Below are positions 7,003 through 16,046 of a DNA stretch of 64,000 nt, one piece after another. How positions within the stretch are numbered: the first letter of the stretch is position 1; every line of letters begins with the position of its first letter. The position numbers and the translations under genes are program-made. The notes under the pieces are model-generated. The model saw only the letters and a list, made by a program, of their open reading frames with translations, did no database searches and was not told where the DNA came from. Source of the DNA: Serratia proteamaculans (GTDB lineage Bacteria; Pseudomonadota; Gammaproteobacteria; Enterobacterales; Enterobacteriaceae); NCBI RefSeq assembly GCF_013337185.1, contig NZ_SWDE01000001.1, forward strand, positions 744,001 through 808,000. Direction: 5' to 3'.

Positions 7003-7595
7003 CTGCGCTAACTGACAGCGGCGACAAAACCGTTATTTTGGTCAATGGCATTCCGGCTTCTGGCAAGAGCACCCTCGCCCGTACGCTGGCGCAGCACTTT
7101 GGCCTGCCTTATTTGAGCCTCGACGGTATCAAAGAACCCTTTATGGCGCAGTTGGACAACGTGGATCGTGAGCTTAACCGTCGGCTAGGTTACGCCGCCT
7201 ATCAGGCCATTTGGTCTATGGTGGCGCAGGCACCGCAGCGCTGTATCTACGTGATTGACGCCTGGTACGGTTTTCAACCCAGAGAATTGCTGCGGCAATA
7301 CCTGCGTGAAGCGGGCGTAACTCAGGTTTTGGAAGTGTGGAATCAGATCTCCGCAAAATTGGCGGCCGAGCGCTATGCTGCCCGCCTCGGCCAGCGTTCG
7401 GCAGGCCATCCTGGCGCAGAATATTTGCCGGAGTTACGGGCGCTGGCCGAACGTGCCATGCCGATGGCCATCGGCCCGGTGATCCGCGTTGATCAAGCGC
7501 TACCGCTGGAAATCGACCGGCTGGTAGATTGGCTGGTGCAACATGGCGTGGGTGCCAAGACCGATGGAAATATCGTCAAACTGAAGGTAGGTTGA
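6999..7595 (+). CDS. P-loop (AAA_33-type) small-molecule kinase
   Basis: A 198-residue protein with a Walker A motif GIPASGKST near the N terminus and a downstream LSLDGIKEPF segment, as in gluconate, shikimate or Zeta/chloramphenicol-type phosphotransferase folds. No precise family member is recognised. It is the last gene of the sugar operon, coupled to IIA by an ATGA overlap. The frame extends to 6975, but the overlap start MTALTDSG is preferred. It may phosphorylate the operon's sugar or a dephosphorylated intermediate. ATP binding is a confident inference, the substrate unknown. Confidence 0.72.
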   Translation: MTALTDSGDKTVILVNGIPASGKSTLARTLAQHFGLPYLSLDGIKEPFMAQLDNVDRELNRRLGYAAYQAIWSMVAQAPQRCIYVIDAWYGFQPRELLRQYLREAGVTQVLEVWNQISAKLAAERYAARLGQRSAGHPGAEYLPELRALAERAMPMAIGPVIRVDQALPLEIDRLVDWLVQHGVGAKTDGNIVKLKVG

Positions 7596-7647
7596 GGTGT
7601 TCAGGACACCTTGGCCAACCACAAGGCGGGAGTATTTTCCTCCCGCC
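7595..7647 (+). terminator. Two hairpins ending the sugar operon
   Basis: AGGTGT/ACACCT (7595-7611) overlaps the last stop codon. A second hairpin, GGCGGGAG/CTCCCGCC (7625-7632 with 7640-7647), follows. There is no long U tract, so termination may be inefficient or factor-assisted. Confidence 0.45.
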
Positions 7648-7680
7648 ATCGCCTGAAAATGCGGCACCCATCGCAATTAA

Positions 7681-7742
7681 TGTGATTTCAGTCACTTTTT
7701 TATGCAACGACATGGCAATTTTCATCATTTTGTTTTTATACT
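7681..7742 (+). promoter_or_regulatory. add promoter with CRP-like site
   Basis: TGTGA-TTTCAG-TCACT at 7681-7696 is a near-consensus CRP site. TATACT at 7737-7742 is a good -10 element. If transcription starts near 7750 the CRP centre lies at about -61.5, the class I activation position. No clear -35 is present, consistent with CRP dependence. This is inference from motifs and spacing. Confidence 0.5.
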
Positions 7743-7782
7743 GATCTGCACTTTACCTACAACAAAATAACGAGTGCACATC

Positions 7783-8781
7783 ATGATTGACTCCCGCCTT
7801 CCGCTGACCGACATCCACCGTCACCTCGACGGCAACATCCGTGCGCAAACCATCCTCGACCTGGGCCGTCAGTTTAACCTTGCCCTGCCGGCCGACGAAC
7901 TGGAAGCCCTGCGTCCACACGTGCAAATTACCCATGCCGAACCGGATCTGGTCAGCTTCTTGCAAAAGCTGGACTGGGGTGTGGCGGTGCTGGGCGATTT
8001 GGAAGCCTGCCGCCGGGTCGCTTACGAAAACGTTGAGGATGCCGCCAACGCCGGTCTGCACTATGCCGAGCTGCGTTTCTCGCCGTATTACATGGCGATG
8101 AAGCACCAGCTGCCGGTGGCTGGGGTGGTGGAAGCGGTAATTGATGGCATTCGTTCCGGCTCCCGCGATTTGGGTATTGATGTGCGCCTGATCGGCATCA
8201 TGAGCCGTACCTTCGGCGAAGCCGCCTGTTTGCAAGAGCTGGAAGGCCTGCTGGCCCACCGTGACGGTATTACCGCGCTGGATCTGGCCGGTGACGAACT
8301 CGGCTTCCCAGGCGGCCTGTTCCTCAATCATTTTAATCGCGCCCGTGACGCCGGTTTGCGCATCACCGTGCACGCCGGTGAAGCCGCTGGTCCGGAGAGC
8401 ATCTGGCAGGCGATCCGCGAGCTGGGTGCCGAGCGCATCGGTCACGGAGTGAAAGCCGTTGAAGATCCAGCATTGATGGACTTCCTGGCGGAACACGGCA
8501 TTGGTATCGAATCCTGCCTGACTTCCAACATTCAGACCAGCACAGTGCCGTCACTGGCGCAGCATCCGCTGGCCAAATTCCTGCGCCACGGCGTCATGGC
8601 GTCGATCAACACCGACGATCCGGCGGTTCAGGGCATCGAAATTGAACACGAATATCGGGTCGCGGCACCACAGGCCGGGCTGACAGAGGCGGAGATCCGC
8701 ACCGCTCAGGAAAACGGCCTGAAAATGGCATTCCTCAGCGAGCAGGAAAAGCAGGCGCTGCGCGATAAAGTTCGCGGCTGA
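7783..8781 (+). CDS. add: Adenosine deaminase
   Basis: A 332-residue cytoplasmic zinc enzyme that deaminates adenosine and deoxyadenosine to inosine forms in purine salvage. It is collinear with E. coli Add. Metal and catalytic motifs are visible: HRHLDG near the N terminus, TVHAGE (zinc histidine), GHGVKA (catalytic histidine) and SINTDDP (aspartates). The frame opens at 7774 (MHIM), but alignment to MIDTTLPLTD of E. coli favours the ATG at 7783. The downstream neighbour order (ydgJ, later ydgK-rsx) is as in E. coli, with yfeH inserted. Confidence 0.96.
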   Translation: MIDSRLPLTDIHRHLDGNIRAQTILDLGRQFNLALPADELEALRPHVQITHAEPDLVSFLQKLDWGVAVLGDLEACRRVAYENVEDAANAGLHYAELRFSPYYMAMKHQLPVAGVVEAVIDGIRSGSRDLGIDVRLIGIMSRTFGEAACLQELEGLLAHRDGITALDLAGDELGFPGGLFLNHFNRARDAGLRITVHAGEAAGPESIWQAIRELGAERIGHGVKAVEDPALMDFLAEHGIGIESCLTSNIQTSTVPSLAQHPLAKFLRHGVMASINTDDPAVQGIEIEHEYRVAAPQAGLTEAEIRTAQENGLKMAFLSEQEKQALRDKVRG

Positions 8782-8801
8782 TTGCATTGAATCATTGTTC
8801 C

Positions 8802-8893
8802 CTCTCCTTTGGGAGAGGGTTAGGGTGAGGGGATACATGCAAAATGGGTGCAAAGCCCCTCACCCCGGCCCTCTCCCCCTGGAGAGGGGGACG
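8802..8893. repeat. Palindromic intergenic repeat pair between add and yfeH
   Basis: Two C-rich/G-rich imperfect palindromes (CCCTCTCC...GGAGAGGG and CCCTCACCCC...CCCCTGGAGAGGGG) fill the gap between convergent genes. This composition matches the REP-like dispersed repeats common in enterobacterial intergenic spaces, and it can form strong hairpins ending both transcripts. Copy number elsewhere in the genome cannot be judged here. Confidence 0.65.
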
Positions 8894-8901
8894 CCCATTT
8901 T

Positions 8902-9900
8902 TTACTTCGCCGTCAGCACTTCTGCCCGCTGTTTGGCGGTTTTGCGCGCATAGCGCTGGGCCAGCACGGCACACACCATCAATTGCACCTGATGGAAAAT
9001 CATCAGCGGCAACACCATCGCGCCCACCGCGGCCGCCGGGAACAGCACGTTAGCCATCGGGATACCGTTCGCCAGGCTCTTTTTCGAACCGCAGAACACA
9101 ATGGTGATCTCGTCCGCAGTATTGAATCCCAGCCAACGCGCGGCATAGGTGTTGATAATCAGCACCACCGTCAGCAGCACCAGAGACATCACCAGGATGG
9201 TCAGCAGCGACCAGCCGTCAATCTTGTGCCAAATTCCCTCTACCACTGCGGCGCTAAAGGCGGTATACACCACCAGCAGAATCGATGACCGGTCAGTGAG
9301 ATTAATCAGCTTGCGGTGGCGATCGACCCATTTGCCGATCAGCGGCCGCGCCAGATGGCCCACCACAAAGGGCACCATCAGTTTCAAAATGATCGAACCG
9401 ATGGCGTGCAACACGTCAGTATCACCGCCCTGGGTGTGCATCAGTGCGCCCACCAACAATGGCGAGAGGAAAACGCCGAGGATACTGGATGCCGAAGCGC
9501 TGCAGACCGCCGCCGCCACGTTACCGCCCGCCGCCGAAGTGAAGGCAATGGCCGACTGCACCGTGGCCGGCAGCGCACACAGATAAAGGAAGCCCATATA
9601 GACCGTCGGCGTCATCAGCCCCGGCACCATCAAATTCATCGCCAGCCCCAGCAGTGGGAACAGCGCAAAGGTGCTGAGGAACACCACCAGATGCAGCTTC
9701 CAGTGGCCCATACCGGCGATAATCGCCTCACGCGACAGCTTGGCGCCATGCATAAAAAACAGCAGCGCGATGGCGGCGGTGGTCAGGCGATCAAAGAAGG
9801 TTTTCCATATCCCTTCGCAGGGGAAAACCGAGGCGACAATCACCACCAGAATCAAAACCAGCAGAAATTTATCAATGCGCAGACGTTGTAACCAGGACAT
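8902..9900 (-). CDS. yfeH: Bile acid:sodium symporter family protein YfeH
   Basis: A 332-residue inner-membrane protein with about ten hydrophobic segments and the SBF-like signatures FMHGAKLS, a CALPATVQS segment and FCGSKKSLANG, typical of the YfeH branch of bile acid/sodium symporters (solute carrier family 10 relatives). The natural substrate of YfeH is not established. The frame starts at 9957, but GAAGGA upstream of the ATG at 9900 and the basic start MSWLQRLRID support the shorter form. It converges on add and lies 66 bases downstream of ydgJ on the same strand. Confidence 0.88.
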   Translation of the reverse strand: MSWLQRLRIDKFLLVLILVVIVASVFPCEGIWKTFFDRLTTAAIALLFFMHGAKLSREAIIAGMGHWKLHLVVFLSTFALFPLLGLAMNLMVPGLMTPTVYMGFLYLCALPATVQSAIAFTSAAGGNVAAAVCSASASSILGVFLSPLLVGALMHTQGGDTDVLHAIGSIILKLMVPFVVGHLARPLIGKWVDRHRKLINLTDRSSILLVVYTAFSAAVVEGIWHKIDGWSLLTILVMSLVLLTVVLIINTYAARWLGFNTADEITIVFCGSKKSLANGIPMANVLFPAAAVGAMVLPLMIFHQVQLMVCAVLAQRYARKTAKQRAEVLTAK

Positions 9901-9966
9901 GGAACCGGATCCTTCGAGGAGTATGGCGGGTTCGGTCAGCCGAACCCGGATAAGCAAGCGCGGCGG

Positions 9967-11007
9967 TTAGGCTACCGGCAGCGCTCTTTGCTGTTTTGCC
10001 GATTCCAGGCCCAGCTCGATCAGTTCCATCACCTGGATGGCATCGGCGGCCGGTACCGGGTTTTCACCTACACCGTTAATCGCATCGCGCACCGCCGCGT
10101 AATAGGCTGGGTAATTGCCCGGAATACTCAGCAGCGGTTTTTCCGCCAGCACGCCATCGCGTGACAACGTCACCACACCATCGCGCATGTCATAACCCCA
10201 GTCGGCCTGCGGCAGGCGCTCACCGGCTTTTAGCCGGTCTTCCTGCGGATCCAGACCAAACTTGATAAAGCTGCCCTGGGTGCCATGCACGATATAACGC
10301 GCGGTTTCCGCCGCCGCCAGCACCGTGCCATGCAGCACCACCCGGCGCTTGCCGTAGTTAAGCACCGCGTGGAAATAGTCCACCGACTGCGCGCCCGGAC
10401 GCAGTTCGGCCAGATCGACAAACAGCGTTTCCGGCTTGCCGAACAGTTGCAGCGCCTGGTCGATCAGGTGCGGCCCCAAATCGTACCAAATGCCGCTGCC
10501 TGCGCCGCCCAGCTCACGCCAGCGCTGACGCACTTCTGGCCGGAAGCGGTCGAAATGAGATTCGAAATAAACCACCTCGCCGAGCGCGCCTTCTTTCAGC
10601 AGCGTCTTAAGCGTCAGAAAATCGCTGTCCCAGCGACGATTATGGAACACCGACAACAACTTGCCGCTCTGCTCCGCCTGCTGTTTTAATTCCTGAGCCT
10701 GTGACAACGTCACGGTAAACGGTTTGTCCACCACCACATGTTTACCGGCGGCCATGGCCTGCTGTGCCAGCGGGAAGTGGGTATCGTTGGGGGTAGGAAT
10801 GACGATCAGATCGATAGAGGGGTCGTTGAACAGCGCCTGCGGATCGCTGACTACCGTCATCGACGGCCAGTCTGCATGCACTTTACCGGCATCGCTGCTG
10901 GAAACGGCAGCCAGCTCTACGCCGGGAGTGCCGACAATCAGCGGCGCATGAAAGGTTTTGCTGGCATAGCCGTAACCGACCAGCCCAACCCGAATTTTTT
11001 CTGCCAT
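9967..11007 (-). CDS. ydgJ: Gfo/Idh/MocA-family oxidoreductase YdgJ
   Basis: A 346-residue NAD(P)-dependent dehydrogenase, the same length as E. coli YdgJ and alignable throughout. The N-terminal Rossmann fold begins VGLVGYGYASKTFH; the family motif DKPFT lies near residue 95; the C-terminal domain contains SHFDRFRP and WYDLGPHLIDQ. The family oxidises or reduces sugars and polyols; the YdgJ substrate is not established. In E. coli it also follows add. It precedes yfeH on the same strand and may be co-transcribed with it. Confidence 0.93.
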   Translation of the reverse strand: MAEKIRVGLVGYGYASKTFHAPLIVGTPGVELAAVSSSDAGKVHADWPSMTVVSDPQALFNDPSIDLIVIPTPNDTHFPLAQQAMAAGKHVVVDKPFTVTLSQAQELKQQAEQSGKLLSVFHNRRWDSDFLTLKTLLKEGALGEVVYFESHFDRFRPEVRQRWRELGGAGSGIWYDLGPHLIDQALQLFGKPETLFVDLAELRPGAQSVDYFHAVLNYGKRRVVLHGTVLAAAETARYIVHGTQGSFIKFGLDPQEDRLKAGERLPQADWGYDMRDGVVTLSRDGVLAEKPLLSIPGNYPAYYAAVRDAINGVGENPVPAADAIQVMELIELGLESAKQQRALPVA

Positions 11008-11088
11008 GGTGTTTCCTCTTACTGGCTCGCAATAGACCCATCAGATTTGACACCATGATGCAGGCAGGAACAAGAAGTAAATTTAATG

Positions 11089-12006
11089 TTAATTCGTGCC
11101 CATAGCGAAAGGCTGTTCACGCTGATTTCTGGCCGGATAGTTTATCTCCAGGCTGCGGCGGCGGAAATCGCTCGGGCTGACCCCCACCCGCTTGCGAAAT
11201 ACCCGGGAAAAGTACAGCTGATCGTCATAACCCACCACCCGACCTATGGTGGCGATCGACTCCTGCGTAGTCTGCAACAGCAGCTTGGCGCGGATCACCC
11301 GCTGATCTTCGCGCCAGCGCAGAATATTGATGCCCACCTGCTCGCGGAACAGATGCGCCAACCGCGATGGCGACAGGCAGACATGCCGCGCCACTTCGTC
11401 AATCCGCAGCTCGCCGGCCAGGTTGCCGGTGATAAACTGACAGGCTTCGATCACCCGCGGATCCATAATTTTCTGCGGGCTGAGCGGGTCTTCCTCCATC
11501 GCGCGCAACAGCAGACGCTCCAGCAGGTTCATCCCCAGCTCTTCGGCAAAGCGGCGACCGGAGCGCTGAGTCTGTTCGATATTGGCGAACAACCGATCAA
11601 ATTCCAGCAGCAGGTTATTGTTCGGCAAGGTCAGCCGCCCCACCTCATGGGTTTTGCTGTGCCATTCCAGCCAGTCGGCCCAGTAGGCGCGCGGACGGAA
11701 ATACACCCAACGGTGATACCAGCAGTCGCTGTCCGGTGAACGGCCATAGTAATGCGCCGCCTTGGGCGGAAACAGCAGCAGATCGCCAGGATTACAGTAA
11801 AGGGTATCTTCGCCGTCAAACACCTTGCCCTGGCCCTTGATGGTCAGGTTGAGAATGTAGCCCTTCATGCCGCCGGGGCGATCGATAAAGAAATCCAGCG
11901 GACCGTCCGCCATAATGGGCGTCAACCCCGCCACCAGATAGGCGTTAAAGGTGTAACCCGGTAACAGCGGGTTGGGCTGCGGTTCCTGCGCCATGCGATG
12001 ATACAT
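11089..12006 (-). CDS. araC: L-arabinose regulator AraC
   Basis: A 305-residue activator/repressor. The N-terminal cupin arabinose-binding domain carries [17 protein letters not shown] and [13 protein letters not shown], nearly as in E. coli AraC. The C-terminal domain has two helix-turn-helix units ([12 protein letters not shown] and [20 protein letters not shown]). GGGAGG lies just before the ATG at 12006 (MYHR); an internal ATG at 11994 matches the E. coli start but lacks a spaced ribosome site. It follows araH by 98 bases on the same strand, unlike E. coli, where araC is next to araB. Confidence 0.95.
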   Translation of the reverse strand: MYHRMAQEPQPNPLLPGYTFNAYLVAGLTPIMADGPLDFFIDRPGGMKGYILNLTIKGQGKVFDGEDTLYCNPGDLLLFPPKAAHYYGRSPDSDCWYHRWVYFRPRAYWADWLEWHSKTHEVGRLTLPNNNLLLEFDRLFANIEQTQRSGRRFAEELGMNLLERLLLRAMEEDPLSPQKIMDPRVIEACQFITGNLAGELRIDEVARHVCLSPSRLAHLFREQVGINILRWREDQRVIRAKLLLQTTQESIATIGRVVGYDDQLYFSRVFRKRVGVSPSDFRRRSLEINYPARNQREQPFAMGTN

Positions 12007-12104
12007 CTGTCCTCCCGGAACGGCTTTGGTAACAATACTCCAGCTTAGCGGCCCGGCAGATAACTGCCCGGGCCGATAACAGAACTGTGAACAGGGTTGG
12101 CAAT

Positions 12105-13088
12105 TTAAACGCTGCGCTTGGCCTGCTGTTTGTACCGGTCGAAAATCACCGCCGCCAGCAGGATCACGCCGCGCACCACATACTGCGAGAATGGCGAGAT
12201 ATTCAGCAGGTTCATGGCGTTTTCCACCGTGCCCAGGATCAGAATACCGGCGATAACGTAGGAAATTTTACCGATGCCACCTTTCAGTGACACGCCTCCC
12301 AGCACACAGGCGGAGATCACGATCAGCTCATAGCCAATTGAGGTCATCGGCTGGCCGCTGGTCATGCGCGAAGCCAGAATGATGCCGGCGGCGGCGGACA
12401 CCAGCCCGGACAGCATAAAGATCACGATTTTGGTGCGTACGACTGGCACCCCGGCCAGCCGCGCGGCCTCTTCGTTACCGCCAATCGCCAGCGTATTGCG
12501 GCCAAAGGTGGTCTTGTTGAGCAGGAAGCCAAACAGGATCAAACAGGCGACGGTGATCCAGATCGGTGCCGGCAGGCCCAGCCAGTTGGCGTAACCCAGG
12601 GCGAAGAAGCGTTCGTCCTCAATGCCTACCGCTTTACCGTCGGAGATAATGTAAGCCAGCCCGCGGAAAATCTGCATGGTAGCCAGGGTGGTGATCAGCG
12701 CGTTGATTTTCAGCCGGGCGATCACAAAACCGTTAATCAACCCGGAGACCATGCCCAGTAACAGACCGGCGGCCACGCCGATCCACAGGCTTTCGGTCAT
12801 GTTGATCACCACCGCGGTGGTGACCCCGGCGCAGGCAATCACCGAAGCGACCGACAGGTCAAAGTCACCGGAGGCCAGACAGAACAGCATGCCGCAGGCC
12901 ACCATGCCGGACATCGAAATCGCCAGCCCCAGCCCTTTCATATTGATAAAGGAACCAAAGTTGGGCACAAACAGCGCGCAGGCTAAAAACAGCACCGCAA
13001 ATACCACCAGCATGCCGTAGCTGTCCCAAATTCGCGCCAGCCCCAGGCCGTTGCGTTTTTTCACCGAATGGGTCGTTATGGTCGACAT
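12105..13088 (-). CDS. araH: L-arabinose ABC transporter permease AraH
   Basis: A 327-residue inner-membrane permease with about ten hydrophobic helices and the sugar-ABC permease (BPD_transp_2) motif [14 protein letters not shown]. It pairs with AraG and AraF to import L-arabinose. The frame begins at 13103; AAGGAGA before the ATG at 13088 and the MSTI start of E. coli AraH decide the start. It begins 18 bases after araG in the same operon. Confidence 0.95.
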   Translation of the reverse strand: MSTITTHSVKKRNGLGLARIWDSYGMLVVFAVLFLACALFVPNFGSFINMKGLGLAISMSGMVACGMLFCLASGDFDLSVASVIACAGVTTAVVINMTESLWIGVAAGLLLGMVSGLINGFVIARLKINALITTLATMQIFRGLAYIISDGKAVGIEDERFFALGYANWLGLPAPIWITVACLILFGFLLNKTTFGRNTLAIGGNEEAARLAGVPVVRTKIVIFMLSGLVSAAAGIILASRMTSGQPMTSIGYELIVISACVLGGVSLKGGIGKISYVIAGILILGTVENAMNLLNISPFSQYVVRGVILLAAVIFDRYKQQAKRSV

Positions 13089-13105
13089 CTCTTTCTCCTT
13101 CACAA

Positions 13106-14641
13106 TCAGGCCACCGCCGCAGCGGCATCAGGGGCTATATCGGGGGTGCGCAGCATCGCCAGGCTAAGGGCTTTTTCCTCACTGGCTTCGTCATGCAGTA
13201 ATTCGCCGGACAGTGCGCCTTCACGCATCACCAGGATACGGTCAGCCAGCCCCAGCACCTCTGGCAGGTCACTGGAGGCGAACAGCACCGCAATGCCGCG
13301 CTGCGCCAGTTGGTAAATGACGTGGTAGATTTCATGCTTGGCACCGACGTCGATGCCGCGTGTGGGTTCATCGAGCAGGATCACTTTCATCTCTTCCGAC
13401 AGCCAGCGGCCCAGAATGGCCTTCTGCTGATTGCCGCCGGACAAATTCATAATCAACTGCTCAGGGCCAGGGGTTTTGATATTCAATGCACGAATATGAT
13501 GATCGGCATTGCTGGCCTCCCACCCTTTGTTGATCAGGCAACCGGCGCGAAGGCTGTTGCGCCGTGCGCTGATGTTGATGTTGTCGCGCACCGAGTGTAC
13601 CGGGATGATGCCGTCCGCCTTGCGATCCTCCGGGCACAGCATGATACCGGCGCGGATCGCGTCAATCGGTGAACCAATGGCGATCTCCTGTCCATCCAGC
13701 ATCAACTGGCCGGCACTGACCCGCGTGGCACCAAAAACCCCCTTCATCAATTCACTTCGCCCGGCACCCACCAGGCCGAACAGCCCGACGATCTCCCCGG
13801 CCCGCACGCTCAGGTCGATCGCCGTTTTGACGCCCGGCGCTTTCAGCCCCTTGAGTTCCAGCCGCACCGGCCCCAGCTCACGTGGCTGGTAGCCATAGAC
13901 GTCGCCCAAATCGCGCCCGACCATCGCCTGCACCAACTGCGCGTTATCCACCTGCTGCATATCGTCAAAGGTGCGCACGTAGCGACCATCTTTAAACACG
14001 GTAATGGCGTCGCTGAGGGCAAAAATTTCTTCCATACGGTGCGAGACGTACAGGATCACCCGCCCTTCGGCGCGTAATTCCCGGATCACCCGAAACAGTT
14101 GCTCAATTTCTCTGGCCGACAGCGAACTGGTGGGTTCGTCAAAGGCAATCACCTTGGCGTTGCGCGCCAGCGCCTTGGCGATTTCCACCATTTGCCACTG
14201 GCCGATCGACAGGTATTTCAGCGGGGTATCCGGATCAATATCCAACCCGAGATGTTCCAGCTGCAAGCGAGATTCGTAGCGCAGCAGTTTTCTGTCCACC
14301 AGCCCACGCTTGGTCGGCAACTGGCCAAGATAAATGTTCTCCGCCACCGTCATTTCCGGCACCAGATGCAGTTCCTGATAGATAATCGCCACCCCGGCAT
14401 TTAACGCATCGGTGGTGTTGGCGAACTGCACCGGCCGCCCCTGCAACTGAACCTCCCCCTGGGTCGGCGCGTAATTGCCACTGAGAATTTTCAACAGCGT
14501 GGATTTCCCGGCGCCGTTTTCCCCCATCAGCGCGTGGATTTGTCCGGCATGACAGCTAAAGCTGATGTCATCCAGCGCCTTCACGCCCGGGAAGGTTTTA
14601 CCTATGCCTTTAAACGCCAAATACGGCAATGCGGCGGTCAT
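13106..14641 (-). CDS. araG: L-arabinose ABC transporter ATPase AraG
   Basis: A 511-residue protein with two ABC domains. The first has Walker [10 protein letters not shown], signature [15 protein letters not shown] and Walker B VIAFDEP. The second has the degenerate Walker [10 protein letters not shown], signature [16 protein letters not shown] and [14 protein letters not shown], as usual for monosaccharide importers (AraG, RbsA, MglA). It energises import through AraH. It lies between araF and araH on the minus strand. Confidence 0.96.
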   Translation of the reverse strand: MTAALPYLAFKGIGKTFPGVKALDDISFSCHAGQIHALMGENGAGKSTLLKILSGNYAPTQGEVQLQGRPVQFANTTDALNAGVAIIYQELHLVPEMTVAENIYLGQLPTKRGLVDRKLLRYESRLQLEHLGLDIDPDTPLKYLSIGQWQMVEIAKALARNAKVIAFDEPTSSLSAREIEQLFRVIRELRAEGRVILYVSHRMEEIFALSDAITVFKDGRYVRTFDDMQQVDNAQLVQAMVGRDLGDVYGYQPRELGPVRLELKGLKAPGVKTAIDLSVRAGEIVGLFGLVGAGRSELMKGVFGATRVSAGQLMLDGQEIAIGSPIDAIRAGIMLCPEDRKADGIIPVHSVRDNINISARRNSLRAGCLINKGWEASNADHHIRALNIKTPGPEQLIMNLSGGNQQKAILGRWLSEEMKVILLDEPTRGIDVGAKHEIYHVIYQLAQRGIAVLFASSDLPEVLGLADRILVMREGALSGELLHDEASEEKALSLAMLRTPDIAPDAAAAVA

Positions 14642-14701
14642 GGTGTGCTCCTCCTGCAGTCAAAAATGCCGCCCGACAGCGTGCCGTGGGCGGCTCGCTT
14701 G

Positions 14702-15685
14702 TTACATCAGGCCTTTTTTCTGCAGTTCGGTTTTAAAGTTGTCGCGGGTGATCAGCACCACGTCGGTCACTTCGGTGAACTTTTGCGGCTCTACGCCCTT
14801 TTCTACCCAGTCATGCAGCATCTGGATACTCTTGTAACCGTGGATATCCGGGCTTGGCAGCAGCGAACCGTAGAAACCGGTGGCCTGTGCCTTGGACAGT
14901 TCGCTGACCGCATCCACCCCGTTGATGCCGATGCCGATCACGTTCGGCGCTTTGAAGCCCTGGCCTTCGGTGGCGCGCACGCCGCCCAACACGGTGTTGT
15001 CGTTCATGCCGACAATCAGCCAGTTTTTCACTTCAGGATGCTGCACCAGCATTGAGTTGGCGGCGTCAAACGCCCCTGGGATATCGTTGGATTTGGTCGG
15101 CACGCGATAAATCTGTTTCTCCGGGAAGCCGGCCGCCTTCAGCGCGTCGATCGACCCGCCGGTGCGACGACGTGCGGTGTCCAGCTCATCGGCGGTGATC
15201 GCCATTACTGCGGTGTCCGCTAATTTCCAACCGCGCTTGTTCTGCTCTTTCCACAATTCCTGCCCCTGACGCTCACCGATTTTGGTGGCGGCCATCATCA
15301 CTAACGGCACGCTGTCCATAGGTTTGCCCTTGGCGGTGACAAACTGGTCATCCACCGCAATCACTTTCAGGTTGTAACTGCGCGCCTTGGCGACAATCGC
15401 CGAGCCGAGTTTCGGATCTGGCGTACAGATAACAAAGCCCTTGGCTCCGCTGGCCGCCAGGCTGTCGATGGCATTGAGGGTTTTCTCTCCGTCCGGCACG
15501 GCGATTTTTATCACTTCAAAACCGAGGTCTTTACCGGCCTTGTCGGCAAACTTCCATTCGGTCTGGAACCAGGGTTCCTCCGGCTGCTTGACCAAAAAGC
15601 CCAGCTTCATGGTCTCGGCGATAGCTGAATGTGACATAACGGCCGCCAGACTCAGTGTCACCAGCGCCTTAGTGAATTTATGCAT
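14702..15685 (-). CDS. araF: L-arabinose periplasmic binding protein AraF
   Basis: A 327-residue periplasmic receptor. The first 23 residues form a Sec signal peptide (MHKFTKALVTL... ending HSAIA) with cleavage before ETMKLGF. The mature part matches E. coli AraF, including KQPEEPWFQTEW, the FVICTPDPKLG hinge strand and VGMNDNTVLGG. The frame extends to 15796, but GGAG before the ATG at 15685 and the signal peptide fix the start. It is the first gene of araFGH-C, divergent from araBA. Confidence 0.95.
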   Translation of the reverse strand: MHKFTKALVTLSLAAVMSHSAIAETMKLGFLVKQPEEPWFQTEWKFADKAGKDLGFEVIKIAVPDGEKTLNAIDSLAASGAKGFVICTPDPKLGSAIVAKARSYNLKVIAVDDQFVTAKGKPMDSVPLVMMAATKIGERQGQELWKEQNKRGWKLADTAVMAITADELDTARRRTGGSIDALKAAGFPEKQIYRVPTKSNDIPGAFDAANSMLVQHPEVKNWLIVGMNDNTVLGGVRATEGQGFKAPNVIGIGINGVDAVSELSKAQATGFYGSLLPSPDIHGYKSIQMLHDWVEKGVEPQKFTEVTDVVLITRDNFKTELQKKGLM

Positions 15686-16046
15686 GATGCTCTCCGCTAG
15701 TTTGTTCTCCGTGGCGACAAAAGCCGCTCGCCATGAAAACGTTATCATTAGGGTGTCTGCTGTCGGCACGTCGCTTATGTCGCGACATTCACCCACAACA
15801 GGAGTAAGACGGCTTAAGTTTTAGCGGGTATTTGTTACTGAAATGTAGAGCGCTATCACATCCGTGGAATACAGCAGATATGTGCATATATTTAGCGAAT
15901 TCCGCCAAGCGACAACTTATGACAGCCGTCACAAAACCACTGCGGGAAGCAGAAAAGTGCATACTTCCAGCTAACGGCTCCTCACCTGCCCAGCGCTTCG
16001 GCTCCTATGGTTGTCACAGCGTATTAACACATCAGGAGTCAACATC
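15686..16046. promoter_or_regulatory. Divergent araF/araB control region
   Basis: This 361-base gap must hold both ara promoters. GTAGA-GCGCTA-TCACA (15845-15860) resembles a CRP site with a perfect right half. TTTAGCGAATTCC at about 15891 resembles the AraC half-site of E. coli araI (TTAGCGGATCC). The -10/-35 elements are not obvious. An AGGAGT precedes araB. Confidence 0.5.
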
